This document shows, one piece after another, positions 27,626 to 37,690 of a stretch of 64,000 nt of DNA. The DNA is from Acidovorax sp. (GTDB lineage: Bacteria; Pseudomonadota; Gammaproteobacteria; Burkholderiales; Burkholderiaceae_C): NCBI GenBank assembly GCA_031277855.1, contig JAITLO010000032.1, forward strand, positions 62,001 through 126,000. Reading direction: 5' to 3'. The position numbers and the translations under genes were made by a program. The number at the start of each line of letters is the position of its first letter. The stretch's first letter is position 1. The notes under the pieces are model-generated. The model ran no database searches. It saw only the letters and a program-made list of their open reading frames with translations, and was not told the DNA's origin.

Positions 27626-29757
27626 GTCGCCACGATCTGCTGGAACTCACGCCCCAGGCCCTGACGGCCCTGGCCAATGCCGGCTTTGTGAAGCGTGCGC
27701 AAAAAGATGTGGCCGCCGGCCTGCTGCCGCGCATAGAGGAAAGCGGCGACGGCGAGGTGGCCGCGCATTTTGACGACGGCGTCAGCACCCGCTTGCCCGC
27801 CGGCCGCACGCTGCGCGATGCCAGCTGCTCCTGCCCGGCCAGCGGCATGTGCCGGCACCGTGTGATGCTGGTGCTGGCCTACCAGGCGCAGACACAAGTA
27901 CAGGCACCGGGACAAGACAGCGCTCCGGCGCCGGTCGCTGACAGCCAAGCTCCGGTCCAGGCCCCTGCCGAGGTCTGGACCCCGGCCGAGTTCGACGCCG
28001 CTGCCTTGGCCCAGGTGTTCTCGCCCTCGGTCCAGGCCCAGGCGGGTGAGCTGGCGGCCCAGCGCCCGGTGATTGCCCTGCTGCCTGGTGTGGGCGAGCA
28101 ACAGGCACCCAGTGCCCGCTTGCCCATGTGCAGCGTGCGTTTTTTCTCGCGCAGCTCCCTGGCCCATGCGCGTTGCGACTGCAAGCAGGGCAGCGGCTGC
28201 GCCCATGTGTTGCTGGCCGTATGGGCCTACCAGCAGGCCGGCCCCATGGCCGGCGATGCGCCCGAACGCATGGTGGAGCTCCAGCCGCGCACGGATGCTG
28301 CCCAGCCCACCCAAGCCCCCCGCAAGCTGCTGGACAGCGCGGCCGCACGCAGTGCGCAGCAAGCGCTGGAACAACTGCTTGCTGCCCTGTGGCTGGATGG
28401 TGCCAGCCAGCCCTTGCTGGCCCTGGCCACACGTTTTGAAGCCTTGCGCGCCCAGGTGCAAGCCCTGGGCTGGGCCTGGGTGGACGATGGGCTGGGCGAG
28501 CTGTGGCAGCTGCTGCAGGCCCACCAGGCACGCAGCAGCCGCTTTGATGCCCACCGCCTGCTGGCCGTGGCGACCGAACTCTGGGCCCGGCTGCGCGCTG
28601 CCGCCCATGCCGAGGGCTGCGCGCCCGATTCCGCACCGCCACTGCTCTCCAGCCAGATCCTGGGTCTGGGTGTGAAGGGCGAGCTGGCGCTGGACCATTT
28701 GCGCCTGGTGTCCCTGGGCGCGGCACTGTGGCGCAGCGAGACCGCCGAAGGCGCCAGCCTGCTGTTTGCCGACCCCGACACCCAAACCGTCACCGTGCTG
28801 GAGCGCGAGTGGCCGCTGGTGGATACGCAAAACCCAGGCCCTACGCCCACGGCCCTGCTGCAGCGCCGCGTGGCCGGTTTTCCGCTGCGCCAGCTGGCCA
28901 GCGGCCAGGTCATCACCAAAACCGCCGTGCGCCGCGCCAATGGCTTGATCGACATTGCTTCAAGCACGCGCCAGACCGGGGTGATGCCGCTGTCGCCCCG
29001 CTCCTGGGACGATCTGACCGCCCCGCTCAAACACCACAGCCTGGCCACACTGCGCCAGGCGCTGGAGAGCGCTCTACCCGACTTTGCCACCCCGCGCCAG
29101 GCCGCCACCGGCGCGGCCGCTGGCACCGGCGGTGCCCTGCATGTGCTGGCCAGCGCGCAGCTGCGGCTGCTGGAGCAGGCCTGGGATGCGGGCGCCCAGG
29201 TCTTGCATGCCAAGCTGGCAACAGCGGAGGAAAGCGGAGCAGATGCAGAGGAGCGTGATGTGCTGCACCTGGCCCTGCCCCACCATGCCGCCGCGCCTGC
29301 GGCCGTGGACACCCTGGCCCGCGCCCTGGCCGGCGAATGGGGGCCGCTGCGTGCCGTAGCCGGCAGCGTGCGCCTGCAGGCGGGTCAGTTGGTGATGCAG
29401 CCCCTGGCCTTGCTCACGGCCGAACGCGGCCTGGCCCTGCAGGCCGAGCCTGGTGCCAGCACACAGCAGCTGACACTGGCCCAGGGCCGCCCCGAACGCG
29501 GCGCGCTGCAGGCGCTGACCGATGCCTGCCTGGACCTGCTGGCCATCTGGCTGCGCCAAGGGCTGCGCCACCAGTCCGCCCCAGCCCTGGCACGCGCGGC
29601 CGAGCAGGCCACACGCCTGGACCAGGCCGGACTGCCACACAGCGCGGCCTTGATGCGGCAGGCGCTGGCACAGCTCAGAAGCAGCGAACACCCGGCCCTG
29701 CTGGCCAGTCTGGGAGCTTTGAGTCTGTTGCTGCAGCAGCCGCAATCCATGCAATAA
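27622..29757 (+). CDS. SWIM zinc-finger protein with two SWIM motifs (YehQ-like)
   Basis: A 711-residue protein starting at the ATG overlapping the VWA stop. Two SWIM-type zinc motifs of identical spacing (CxC-x5-CxH) are visible: C69,C71,C77,H79 and C185,C187,C193,H195. They are separated by a Gln/Pro/Ala-rich linker. SWIM fingers bind DNA or protein. The remaining approximately 500 residues are helical and Ala/Leu-rich with no recognised enzyme motif. It is the last gene of the operon; the IS5-like remnant begins 21 bases after the stop. Confidence 0.85.
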   Translation: MSRHDLLELTPQALTALANAGFVKRAQKDVAAGLLPRIEESGDGEVAAHFDDGVSTRLPAGRTLRDASCSCPASGMCRHRVMLVLAYQAQTQVQAPGQDSAPAPVADSQAPVQAPAEVWTPAEFDAAALAQVFSPSVQAQAGELAAQRPVIALLPGVGEQQAPSARLPMCSVRFFSRSSLAHARCDCKQGSGCAHVLLAVWAYQQAGPMAGDAPERMVELQPRTDAAQPTQAPRKLLDSAAARSAQQALEQLLAALWLDGASQPLLALATRFEALRAQVQALGWAWVDDGLGELWQLLQAHQARSSRFDAHRLLAVATELWARLRAAAHAEGCAPDSAPPLLSSQILGLGVKGELALDHLRLVSLGAALWRSETAEGASLLFADPDTQTVTVLEREWPLVDTQNPGPTPTALLQRRVAGFPLRQLASGQVITKTAVRRANGLIDIASSTRQTGVMPLSPRSWDDLTAPLKHHSLATLRQALESALPDFATPRQAATGAAAGTGGALHVLASAQLRLLEQAWDAGAQVLHAKLATAEESGADAEERDVLHLALPHHAAAPAAVDTLARALAGEWGPLRAVAGSVRLQAGQLVMQPLALLTAERGLALQAEPGASTQQLTLAQGRPERGALQALTDACLDLLAIWLRQGLRHQSAPALARAAEQATRLDQAGLPHSAALMRQALAQLRSSEHPALLASLGALSLLLQQPQSMQ

Positions 29758-29778
29758 GCACGGCCGCCACCGTGTGGC

Positions 29779-30460
29779 CTAGGGCCTGTTCACGTTAATC
29801 GTTGAGTGCATGCGGGAACACTGAAAATCGTGCACCTGCATGTACATCACTCGCGCTCAGTTCAAACGTATTCGTCACCTGCTGCCCAAGCCACGCGGCA
29901 GTAAATTGATTAGCCACTACAGGTTCCTCAACGCATTGGCTTATATGGCCAGCAATGGCTGCAAGTACTTAGTCAGTGGGCAATTCAGGCATTGAGCCTT
30001 GAATCCACCATCGTCAAAGTTCACCCCGATGGCTGTGGTGCTCAGAAAAAAACGGCCCCCAAGCCATAGGCAGAAGTCGGGGAGGCTGGAGTTGCAAGAT
30101 CCATACGATCGCAGCCAGCCGCAAAGATGCGCTTGTTTGGAGTCTGACGCCCGGGCAAGCAGGTGACTGTCCAGAGGGTTGCAGCCTCATTGATGCAGTT
30201 GGGGCTCAGGACAGCGCGGTGTATCTGCTGATGGATAGCGCCTATGGCAGCGATGAGTTGCGTTCAATGGCAGAGGCAAGAAATCTCATACCAATTGTTC
30301 CGCCCACCCGCAACGCAAGAATCCTTGGTTACTGGATAAGCAACGGTATCGCCAACGCAATGAAGTCGAACGGTTGTTTCGACGAATCAAAGCGTATCGA
30401 CGTGTAGTCCCCTCGATTTCTTGATCTGTGAGCAGCTTCGCTCACGTGAACAGGCCCTAG
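29779..30460 (+). mobile_element. Degenerate IS5-family (IS427-like) element
   Basis: A 17-bp exact inverted repeat, CTAGGGCCTGTTCACGT (29779-29795) and ACGTGAACAGGCCCTAG (30444-30460), marks both ends, with TA adjacent as target duplication. Inside, a DDE transposase is recognisable in pieces: MYITRAQFKRIRHLLPKP from 29839, STIVKVHPDGCGAQKK further on, and YGSDELRSMAEARNLIP to RNEVERLFRRIKAYRRV ending near 30407. Stops and frameshifts break it and the C-terminal end is missing. The element is about 680 bp, shorter than a complete copy, so it is dead. Confidence 0.88.
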
Positions 30461-30578
30461 ACGCATAGCTTTGGCAAGGAAAAAATATTGTTCGCCAAGA
30501 CTGAAATCGCATGAAAAACCTTGGTATAAAGGAAGTAAGTGATCGCTCTTTAATCTAGGCACTCATGAGGGAGTCACA

Positions 30579-31097
30579 GTGACAGCATCGACAATCACGC
30601 CTTGGGCCTGGAGCTTTACTTGCCAACCCAACGATGTGTATGTGAACAACCACCACCGCTGTTTGCATGGTCGCGAGGGTTTTACTGACCATACAAGGCG
30701 TTTCATTCGCTACTTGTATTGGTTTACTCAGCCTCTTGCTGTTCCGAGCCATTTTGTAGAAGAAGCGGCCAAGGGCACAGCCGCGCTGGCCGAGAGATTG
30801 TCTAGCGAGTCTTTTGGGGTGCAGCAACACTGTGGAGTGGAAGCGCCCGAGCTATCCAAAAGCCATCAAGACGAATTGGCACAAGCCATTAAGCAGTTGG
30901 TCACACCCACCGATAGCAATGTTTGGGTGGGTGCGGGCGACAGACCCCTGCGCGTTCAAGAAGCCATGCTTTCAGCCGCATGGCGGGCTTTGAATGAACC
31001 CGATATTCCATGCGATCAGTTGGAGGGGCTTTTGCGTGCAACGGTGCCAAGGCTCAATAGTGAGATGTGTGAAGTGAGTGAGACCGCGCTGAACTGA
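30579..31097 (+). CDS. Hypothetical protein, islet gene
   Basis: 172 residues with a GTG start preceded by GAGGGAG at good spacing. The sequence has no signal peptide or membrane segment. It contains Trp/His-rich N-terminal stretches (ITPWAWSFTCQPND, VNNHHRCLHGREGF) and a helical C-terminal half. I do not recognise a family. It lies between the IS5 remnant and the CvaA-like pseudogene, in DNA of lower G+C than the flanking operon. It could be part of the microcin locus or an unrelated passenger. Confidence 0.6.
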   Translation: MTASTITPWAWSFTCQPNDVYVNNHHRCLHGREGFTDHTRRFIRYLYWFTQPLAVPSHFVEEAAKGTAALAERLSSESFGVQQHCGVEAPELSKSHQDELAQAIKQLVTPTDSNVWVGAGDRPLRVQEAMLSAAWRALNEPDIPCDQLEGLLRATVPRLNSEMCEVSETALN

Positions 31098-31128
31098 TGC
31101 ACTCATAGAAACTGTCACAAAGACTGTC

Positions 31129-31510
31129 ATGACAACACCCAGCGCAAATACCAATGCCTCAAACGATGCAAGCAATGCGGAGGAGCCCAAAAGGCAGCTG
31201 TTTCGCCCAGAGGTTTACAGCAAGTTTGGCGCGCGCAGTGAAGGCGCAGTGGCGCATTTGCAACTGCCCAGCCAAAGTAACCAAGGTCAGCACCTCGGCA
31301 CTGTTGCGCCAAGAAATACCTGTGGCACTCGCGGGCACGGAAGACTATTACCGCGTGTGGGTGTTGCTCGATAAATCTTATGTGCATGCTTATGGCGAAA
31401 AAATCAAAGTCCAAAGCGGCATGAAGGTGGATGCGGATATGTTGCTGGAACAGCGGCGTATTTACGAGTGGCTTATTGAACCTGTTTTGAGTTTCTCCAA
31501 ATCCATATAA
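31129..31510 (+). pseudogene. CvaA/HlyD-type membrane fusion protein remnant
   Basis: Two overlapping frames each hold part of a bacteriocin-exporter membrane fusion protein. Frame 1 from the ATG at 31129 gives the usual N-terminus (AEEPKRQLFRPE) joined directly to YSKFGARSEGAV, which belongs far downstream in intact proteins. Frame 2 continues STSALLRQEIP, YYRVWVLLDKSYVHAYG, GMKVDADMLLEQRRIYEWLIEP, the C-terminal end of the CvaA family. A large internal deletion (coiled-coil and transmembrane region) plus a frameshift make it non-functional. The partner ABC exporter with peptidase C39 domain is absent from the window. Confidence 0.8.
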
Positions 31511-31675
31511 CCGGATGCTTTGCGTCGCTTATAACCTGACCTGTGCTCACACATAAATTTTTTCACGCAAACGGAACCACTTCTCATATCGAAAGGAATG
31601 CATTTATGAAAAAATAAATACATCACCATAGAAAAACGTCAAATCAATCTAATCAATTAAAGAAAAATAAAACAA

Positions 31676-31965
31676 ATGCAAGAATTAATTTTAGGTCAAA
31701 TCTCCCTTGTTTCTGGGGGGAGGTAACAGCCCAGGATGTTGCAACAGCAGCAACAACAATAGTTGCAGGAATAGCAGCTATAGAGGCTGCGACTGCAAAT
31801 CCTACCGGCATCGGTGCCGTTGTGTTAGGCGCAGTTGCTATCGGGCTGGGTGTAGTGGCAGATGTGCCAAGTCTCTTACAAGCAATCGCAGACACAATAA
31901 ACGCCGTATCTAGCTCTAGCGCGTGTGCATGCGGTTGCGTCTGTGTCTGTGGATGCGGTGGTTAA
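31676..31965 (+). pseudogene. Class II microcin (colicin V-like) precursor, frameshifted at the double-glycine site
   Basis: From the ATG at 31676 the leader MQELILGQISLVSGG has the length (15) and pattern of colicin V-type double-glycine leaders, then meets AGG-TAA. In the -1 frame the core follows at once: EVTAQDVATAATTIVAG..., with hydrophobic Gly/Ala/Val segments and a tail SSSSACACGCVCVCGCGG, ending at 31963-31965. The break lies in a run of six G that encodes Gly-Gly; seven G would restore a 97-residue precursor. It may be a dead gene, a sequencing error, a phase-variable tract or a frameshift site. Context (CvaA remnant before, two-TM protein after) supports the microcin reading. Confidence 0.75.
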
Positions 31966-31980
31966 ATTTAAATAAACCCA

Positions 31981-32058
31981 CGACTTACGCAAATTCGGTT
32001 AAGACAAGTGCTTCGCCGTAGGACACAAGCCATGCTCCATCCTGGTTTGCGCAAGTCC
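31981..32058. repeat. MITE-like element with inverted ends
   Basis: CGACTTACGCAAA at the left and TTTGCGCAAGTCC at the right are imperfect inverted repeats bounding about 78 bases without a reading frame, just after the microcin stop. The ends resemble those of IS5-group elements, so this is probably a non-autonomous derivative or an internal deletion product. Confidence 0.5.
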
Positions 32059-32120
32059 TATAAACCATTTTTCCCGGCAGATCAGAAATATTTTCATTGC
32101 CACTTAAACTTTGGAAAAAA

Positions 32121-32303
32121 ATGAACATGAGATCATTGCCATTTAGTTTTTATTTGTTTGTTGTTGGAGCAATTAGCAATGGAATTTTTGCATTTCGAGC
32201 TGAAACTTTTGTTATTTCATGTGGATTGGGTATTTCATCCGTTTTCTTACTTATCGCAGCATTTAGAGTTTTTTGGAGGGTAAAACGCAATACGAATATT
32301 TGA
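32121..32303 (+). CDS. Small two-helix membrane protein, candidate microcin immunity protein
   Basis: 60 residues from the ATG at 32121 (ATG at 32127 also possible; both have only a weak GGA upstream). Two hydrophobic helices, LPFSFYLFVVGAISNGIFAF and VISCGLGISSVFLLIAAF, with a basic C-terminus (RVKRNTNI). Immunity proteins of class II microcins are commonly 50-80 residues with two or three membrane helices and lie next to the precursor gene. The assignment rests on size, topology and position only. Confidence 0.5.
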   Translation: MNMRSLPFSFYLFVVGAISNGIFAFRAETFVISCGLGISSVFLLIAAFRVFWRVKRNTNI

Positions 32304-32440
32304 ATATCGGGAAGATGTTTAAAAAACAGGCTTATAACCAGTCGGGACTTAAAAAAGCCAAGTACGACACTTTGATGAGTGTCTTGAAAATCAGAACGGC
32401 TTTGGGTCAGAATTACATTAATCTGTTTTGATGGAGGCCT

Positions 32441-33214
32441 ATGTTGCGTATATTCATTCCATTAACGCTTTTACTTTCGACCATAGCATGCCATGCGCAG
32501 CAGCGCGAAAACCCTGATGCAACTATATTAAGTCGCGCCAAGTTAGTCAGCCAAACCGACCGAGTTGAGGTGTATCGTGATGATGTCGATGTGGAAGATG
32601 GGCTTGCCGCAAGCATCGACCAACTGTACGTGGCTGTTGAAGCGCAAGTGGGACAAAAATTTGATACTGCCGCATTAGGTAAAAAAATCAAGATTGTCAT
32701 CTCTAACAACGTGCGGGTCTCTCACGTCTGGCGGGGCTACCAGCACATGAGTGATCCGCAAGCTGTGATTTTTTTGAACACGCGTGCATACAACGGGTTC
32801 AGAGCTAAAACCAATGCAACGCTGGTTCACGAAATGACGCATCTTTTTACTTGGCGGTATAACAGTCACAGTCTACGCGAAGGCATTGCCGACTATGTGG
32901 CCAGAGCCGTAATGCCTAACACGGCAGTTGGGCCAAACGAGGCCAATGCCGTGCCGAATGGGGTGGGCTGGGCTTTCAAGTATTTAGGCTCCAATCACCT
33001 GGCGCCACCTGAACTAACAACAGACCCAGAATTTCGTAAGAATTACTATTTTTCGAGTTACGTGCTGGTAAAGGCACTTATCGAAAGAACTTCGATGGCT
33101 GATTTTTTGAAATTCTATGAAGGTGTCTATTCGGATACGATTTTTGAATCGACCTTCAAGGTCAAACGGCTGGATTTAATCTGTGAATTAAAACTTGCGA
33201 CGGATTGCAAATGA
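32441..33214 (+). CDS. Secreted gluzincin-type metalloprotease
   Basis: 257 residues. The ATG at 32441 has a perfect GGAGG at seven bases. The N-terminal signal (MLRIFIPLTLLLSTIACHA) directs export. Zinc ligands H130 and H134 with catalytic E131 appear in LVHEMTHLF, and E147 in SLREGIADYV is the third ligand, the gluzincin (HExxH plus E) pattern also seen in peptidase MA-like proteins. The stop overlaps the next ATG, so it forms a pair with the TraB-like gene. Substrate unknown. AT-rich codon use marks it as part of the acquired islet. Confidence 0.8.
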   Translation: MLRIFIPLTLLLSTIACHAQQRENPDATILSRAKLVSQTDRVEVYRDDVDVEDGLAASIDQLYVAVEAQVGQKFDTAALGKKIKIVISNNVRVSHVWRGYQHMSDPQAVIFLNTRAYNGFRAKTNATLVHEMTHLFTWRYNSHSLREGIADYVARAVMPNTAVGPNEANAVPNGVGWAFKYLGSNHLAPPELTTDPEFRKNYYFSSYVLVKALIERTSMADFLKFYEGVYSDTIFESTFKVKRLDLICELKLATDCK

Positions 33215-34179
33215 TCAAATTTCTAAACTCTTTCTCCCGTTTTTTGCGCAAATTTATTGCCTACATATTCATTCTCGCACCCATGTTGGTGTGTGCACAG
33301 ACTCAACAGACTCAAAGCACTGATAACAGCTGCCCACCTCCTGCTATGCCGCGTGAACAACAGAGGGCGTATATTGCGAATACACCTGCTTTAAATGCAG
33401 GTTTTTTATGGCACATTGAAAAAGACGGGCGGACTTCGTGGCTTTATGGCACCATGCATATCAATCATATTGATTATGTAAAACCAGGCTCACAGATCAT
33501 GAGTGGACTGCGTAACAGTGACGTTTTAGCGGTAGAAACTAATCCATTAGAAATCAAGAACGCAAATGTTTCGTTGACTGTGCCAGATTTTAAACTTACA
33601 CATGTGCAACTTGAACGCCTCAAAAATGCATATTCAACTGAATGTCTAGCTTTCAACCCAGATAAGATGCCCCCCTCCCGCGTGTTTATTCCGTTAAAGA
33701 ATTCACAGGCACAGAGAGAGGGTTTGTTTTTTGTCTACAGCCATGACTTAATACTCGCGGGAATAGCAAAAAAGATAGGCAAACCAATCATCGAGCTTGA
33801 AAATTTGCAGCAAAAGCTATCGGTTTCTAAGCCCACATCCCAATCTGAATTTGACATAGATTTTGACAAAACCATGAGGCAGATTGAAACGGGGGAAATG
33901 CGTGCTGGTATACTGAGATTGAGTATGGCTTGGCGAAAAAATGACTGGCAAATCATGGTGAAGTTGGAGCAAGACTTAACGGACTCTCAGCCTGATTTTG
34001 CTCATCGACTGCTTGACCAGCGTAATGAATTGATGGCACAGAAAATTGATGCCCTTCATATAGAAGGGAAGAAAGTGTTTGTCGCTGTCGGTGCTTTGCA
34101 CATGGCTGGTAAAAATAGTCTTATCAACCTGCTACAAAACAAGGGCTATATTGTTACTTTTGTGCCAATGCGAAACTGA
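33211..34179 (+). CDS. TraB/GumN family (TIKI-like) protein
   Basis: 322 residues from the ATG at 33211 (the frame also has a TTG at 33205). An N-terminal signal segment (FIAYIFILAPMLVCA) indicates export. The family signature is intact: two GxxH motifs (LYGTMHI and VGALHMAG), a conserved Glu (VLAVETNP) and Arg (LLDQRNELMAQKI). TraB/TIKI proteins are proposed metal-dependent peptidases; the enterococcal namesake shuts off a peptide pheromone. Translational coupling with a metalloprotease and proximity to a microcin gene suggest a role in peptide processing or self-protection. This is inference. Confidence 0.85.
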   Translation: MIKFLNSFSRFLRKFIAYIFILAPMLVCAQTQQTQSTDNSCPPPAMPREQQRAYIANTPALNAGFLWHIEKDGRTSWLYGTMHINHIDYVKPGSQIMSGLRNSDVLAVETNPLEIKNANVSLTVPDFKLTHVQLERLKNAYSTECLAFNPDKMPPSRVFIPLKNSQAQREGLFFVYSHDLILAGIAKKIGKPIIELENLQQKLSVSKPTSQSEFDIDFDKTMRQIETGEMRAGILRLSMAWRKNDWQIMVKLEQDLTDSQPDFAHRLLDQRNELMAQKIDALHIEGKKVFVAVGALHMAGKNSLINLLQNKGYIVTFVPMRN

Positions 34180-34287
34180 TCCACACTGTTGCAACGTGTG
34201 CAGTCCCATCGGTGTTTGTGATGTAACGAGCGGTCTGATCTTGCCCCCGGGAAATGTAGTTCTTAGCTTTGTTGGAAATCACGTCAA

Positions 34288-34560
34288 TGGAGCAAGAAAT
34301 GGTAGATAAGCAAGTGCGTGCGCAGTACACGCGAGCGTTCAAGCAGGAGGCCGTACAGCAGGTGCGTAGCGGTCCCAGCTTGGGCAACTGGGTACGTTGA
34401 GGGGCAAGGTCGCTTGGGCGGTTTTGCTGGTGATGACAAGGAGCCCAAGGTCACAGCAGAGCAAATGGAGATCAGCAGGCGGCATTCAACGCTGGGCCAC
34501 CTCAGCCCCATGCAGTATGAGCAGCGCTGGTACGAGGCACAGCGTAAAAAGGCCGCGTAG
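34288..34560 (+). mobile_element. IS3-family remnant with OrfA-OrfB deletion
   Basis: From the ATG at 34288 the N-terminus of an IS3-type OrfA is readable (VRAQYTRAFKQEAVQQVRSG), then a frameshifted GRLGGFAGDDKEPKVTAEQM from the end of OrfA. This is joined directly to the last residues of OrfB, RRHSTLGHLSPMQYEQRWYE. Nearly all of OrfB, including the DDE core, is deleted. It bounds the AT-rich islet on the right. Confidence 0.85.
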
Positions 34561-34809
34561 ACCGTGGGCTGAGAGCTGCACAAAACAGAGGCAAGATCAG
34601 GCTGCTTGCAGCCAGGCACGACGGAGCCAGTCGTGCTGCCGGCATCGGACGCTTTTTTCTGAGCCTGACAGCGGCTTTCAGCCGCTTTTCTGCCTGCACT
34701 GCAGCATTTTTTCGGATGAATTCAGTAAAAAACGTAGCACCAAAAGCCCATGGGGATTGGCCCAGCATCTTTTTTCACAAAAAATAGCGGCAAGCCCTTG
34801 ATTTTTCCC

Positions 34810-34838
34810 GCCGAATGTATAATTAGAAGATATTCGGC
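34810..34838 (+). promoter_or_regulatory. rpoD promoter with palindrome spanning the -10 box
   Basis: A perfect -10 TATAAT lies at 34818-34823, inside the inverted repeat GCCGAAT...ATTCGGC (34810-34816 and 34832-34838). The -35 is weak. Transcription from here would give rpoD a leader of about 255 bases. No gene is visible between 34561 and 35086. Confidence 0.5.
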
Positions 34839-35086
34839 AAGAGCGACAGCAACACCTCCGGACCCGGCCCCCGTGACAGACATCACGTGGATTGCAGCAA
34901 GTGCATGGCCAATTTCCCCGCAAGGATTGCACACCAAATGTTCGCCCCCCCATCTTGCCACCGGGAGCCCGTCCGCTCCCCACATGCGGCTGCTTGAGCT
35001 GCTGCATGTGTTGAATGCGCCGGGTATTGAGGCGCTTGCTTTCCATCTTTGTTTTCTGTGTGTTCGCTTTTCCGTGAGGTGTGTGC

Positions 35087-37546
<2,460 letters not shown>

Positions 37547-37598
37547 GCGCTATCTCAGCGCCATCGCTGCCGCCCTGCTGACGCGGGGCATAGCAAAC

Positions 37599-37632
37599 AA
37601 AGCCTGCCAGCTCTCGCTGCGCAGGCTTTTTT
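37599..37632 (+). terminator. rpoD terminator
   Basis: AAAGCCTGC...GCAGGCTTT followed by further T, about 50 bases after the rpoD stop. Confidence 0.85.
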
Positions 37633-37690
37633 ACGTCACAACACAGCTTGGTTTTCAAGTCTGCAGGAGCGGGCATCCGCAGTGCCGCGA

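Noticed and set aside
30219-30407. 62-codon open frame as an independent gene
   Set aside because: It encodes the YGSDELRSMAEARN part of an IS5-type transposase and belongs to the dead insertion sequence.
31653-31895. 80-codon minus-strand frame across the microcin
   Set aside because: Antisense read of the Ala/Val-rich core, giving a low-complexity Ala/Thr/Pro protein with no start signal. The plus strand has leader, core and context.
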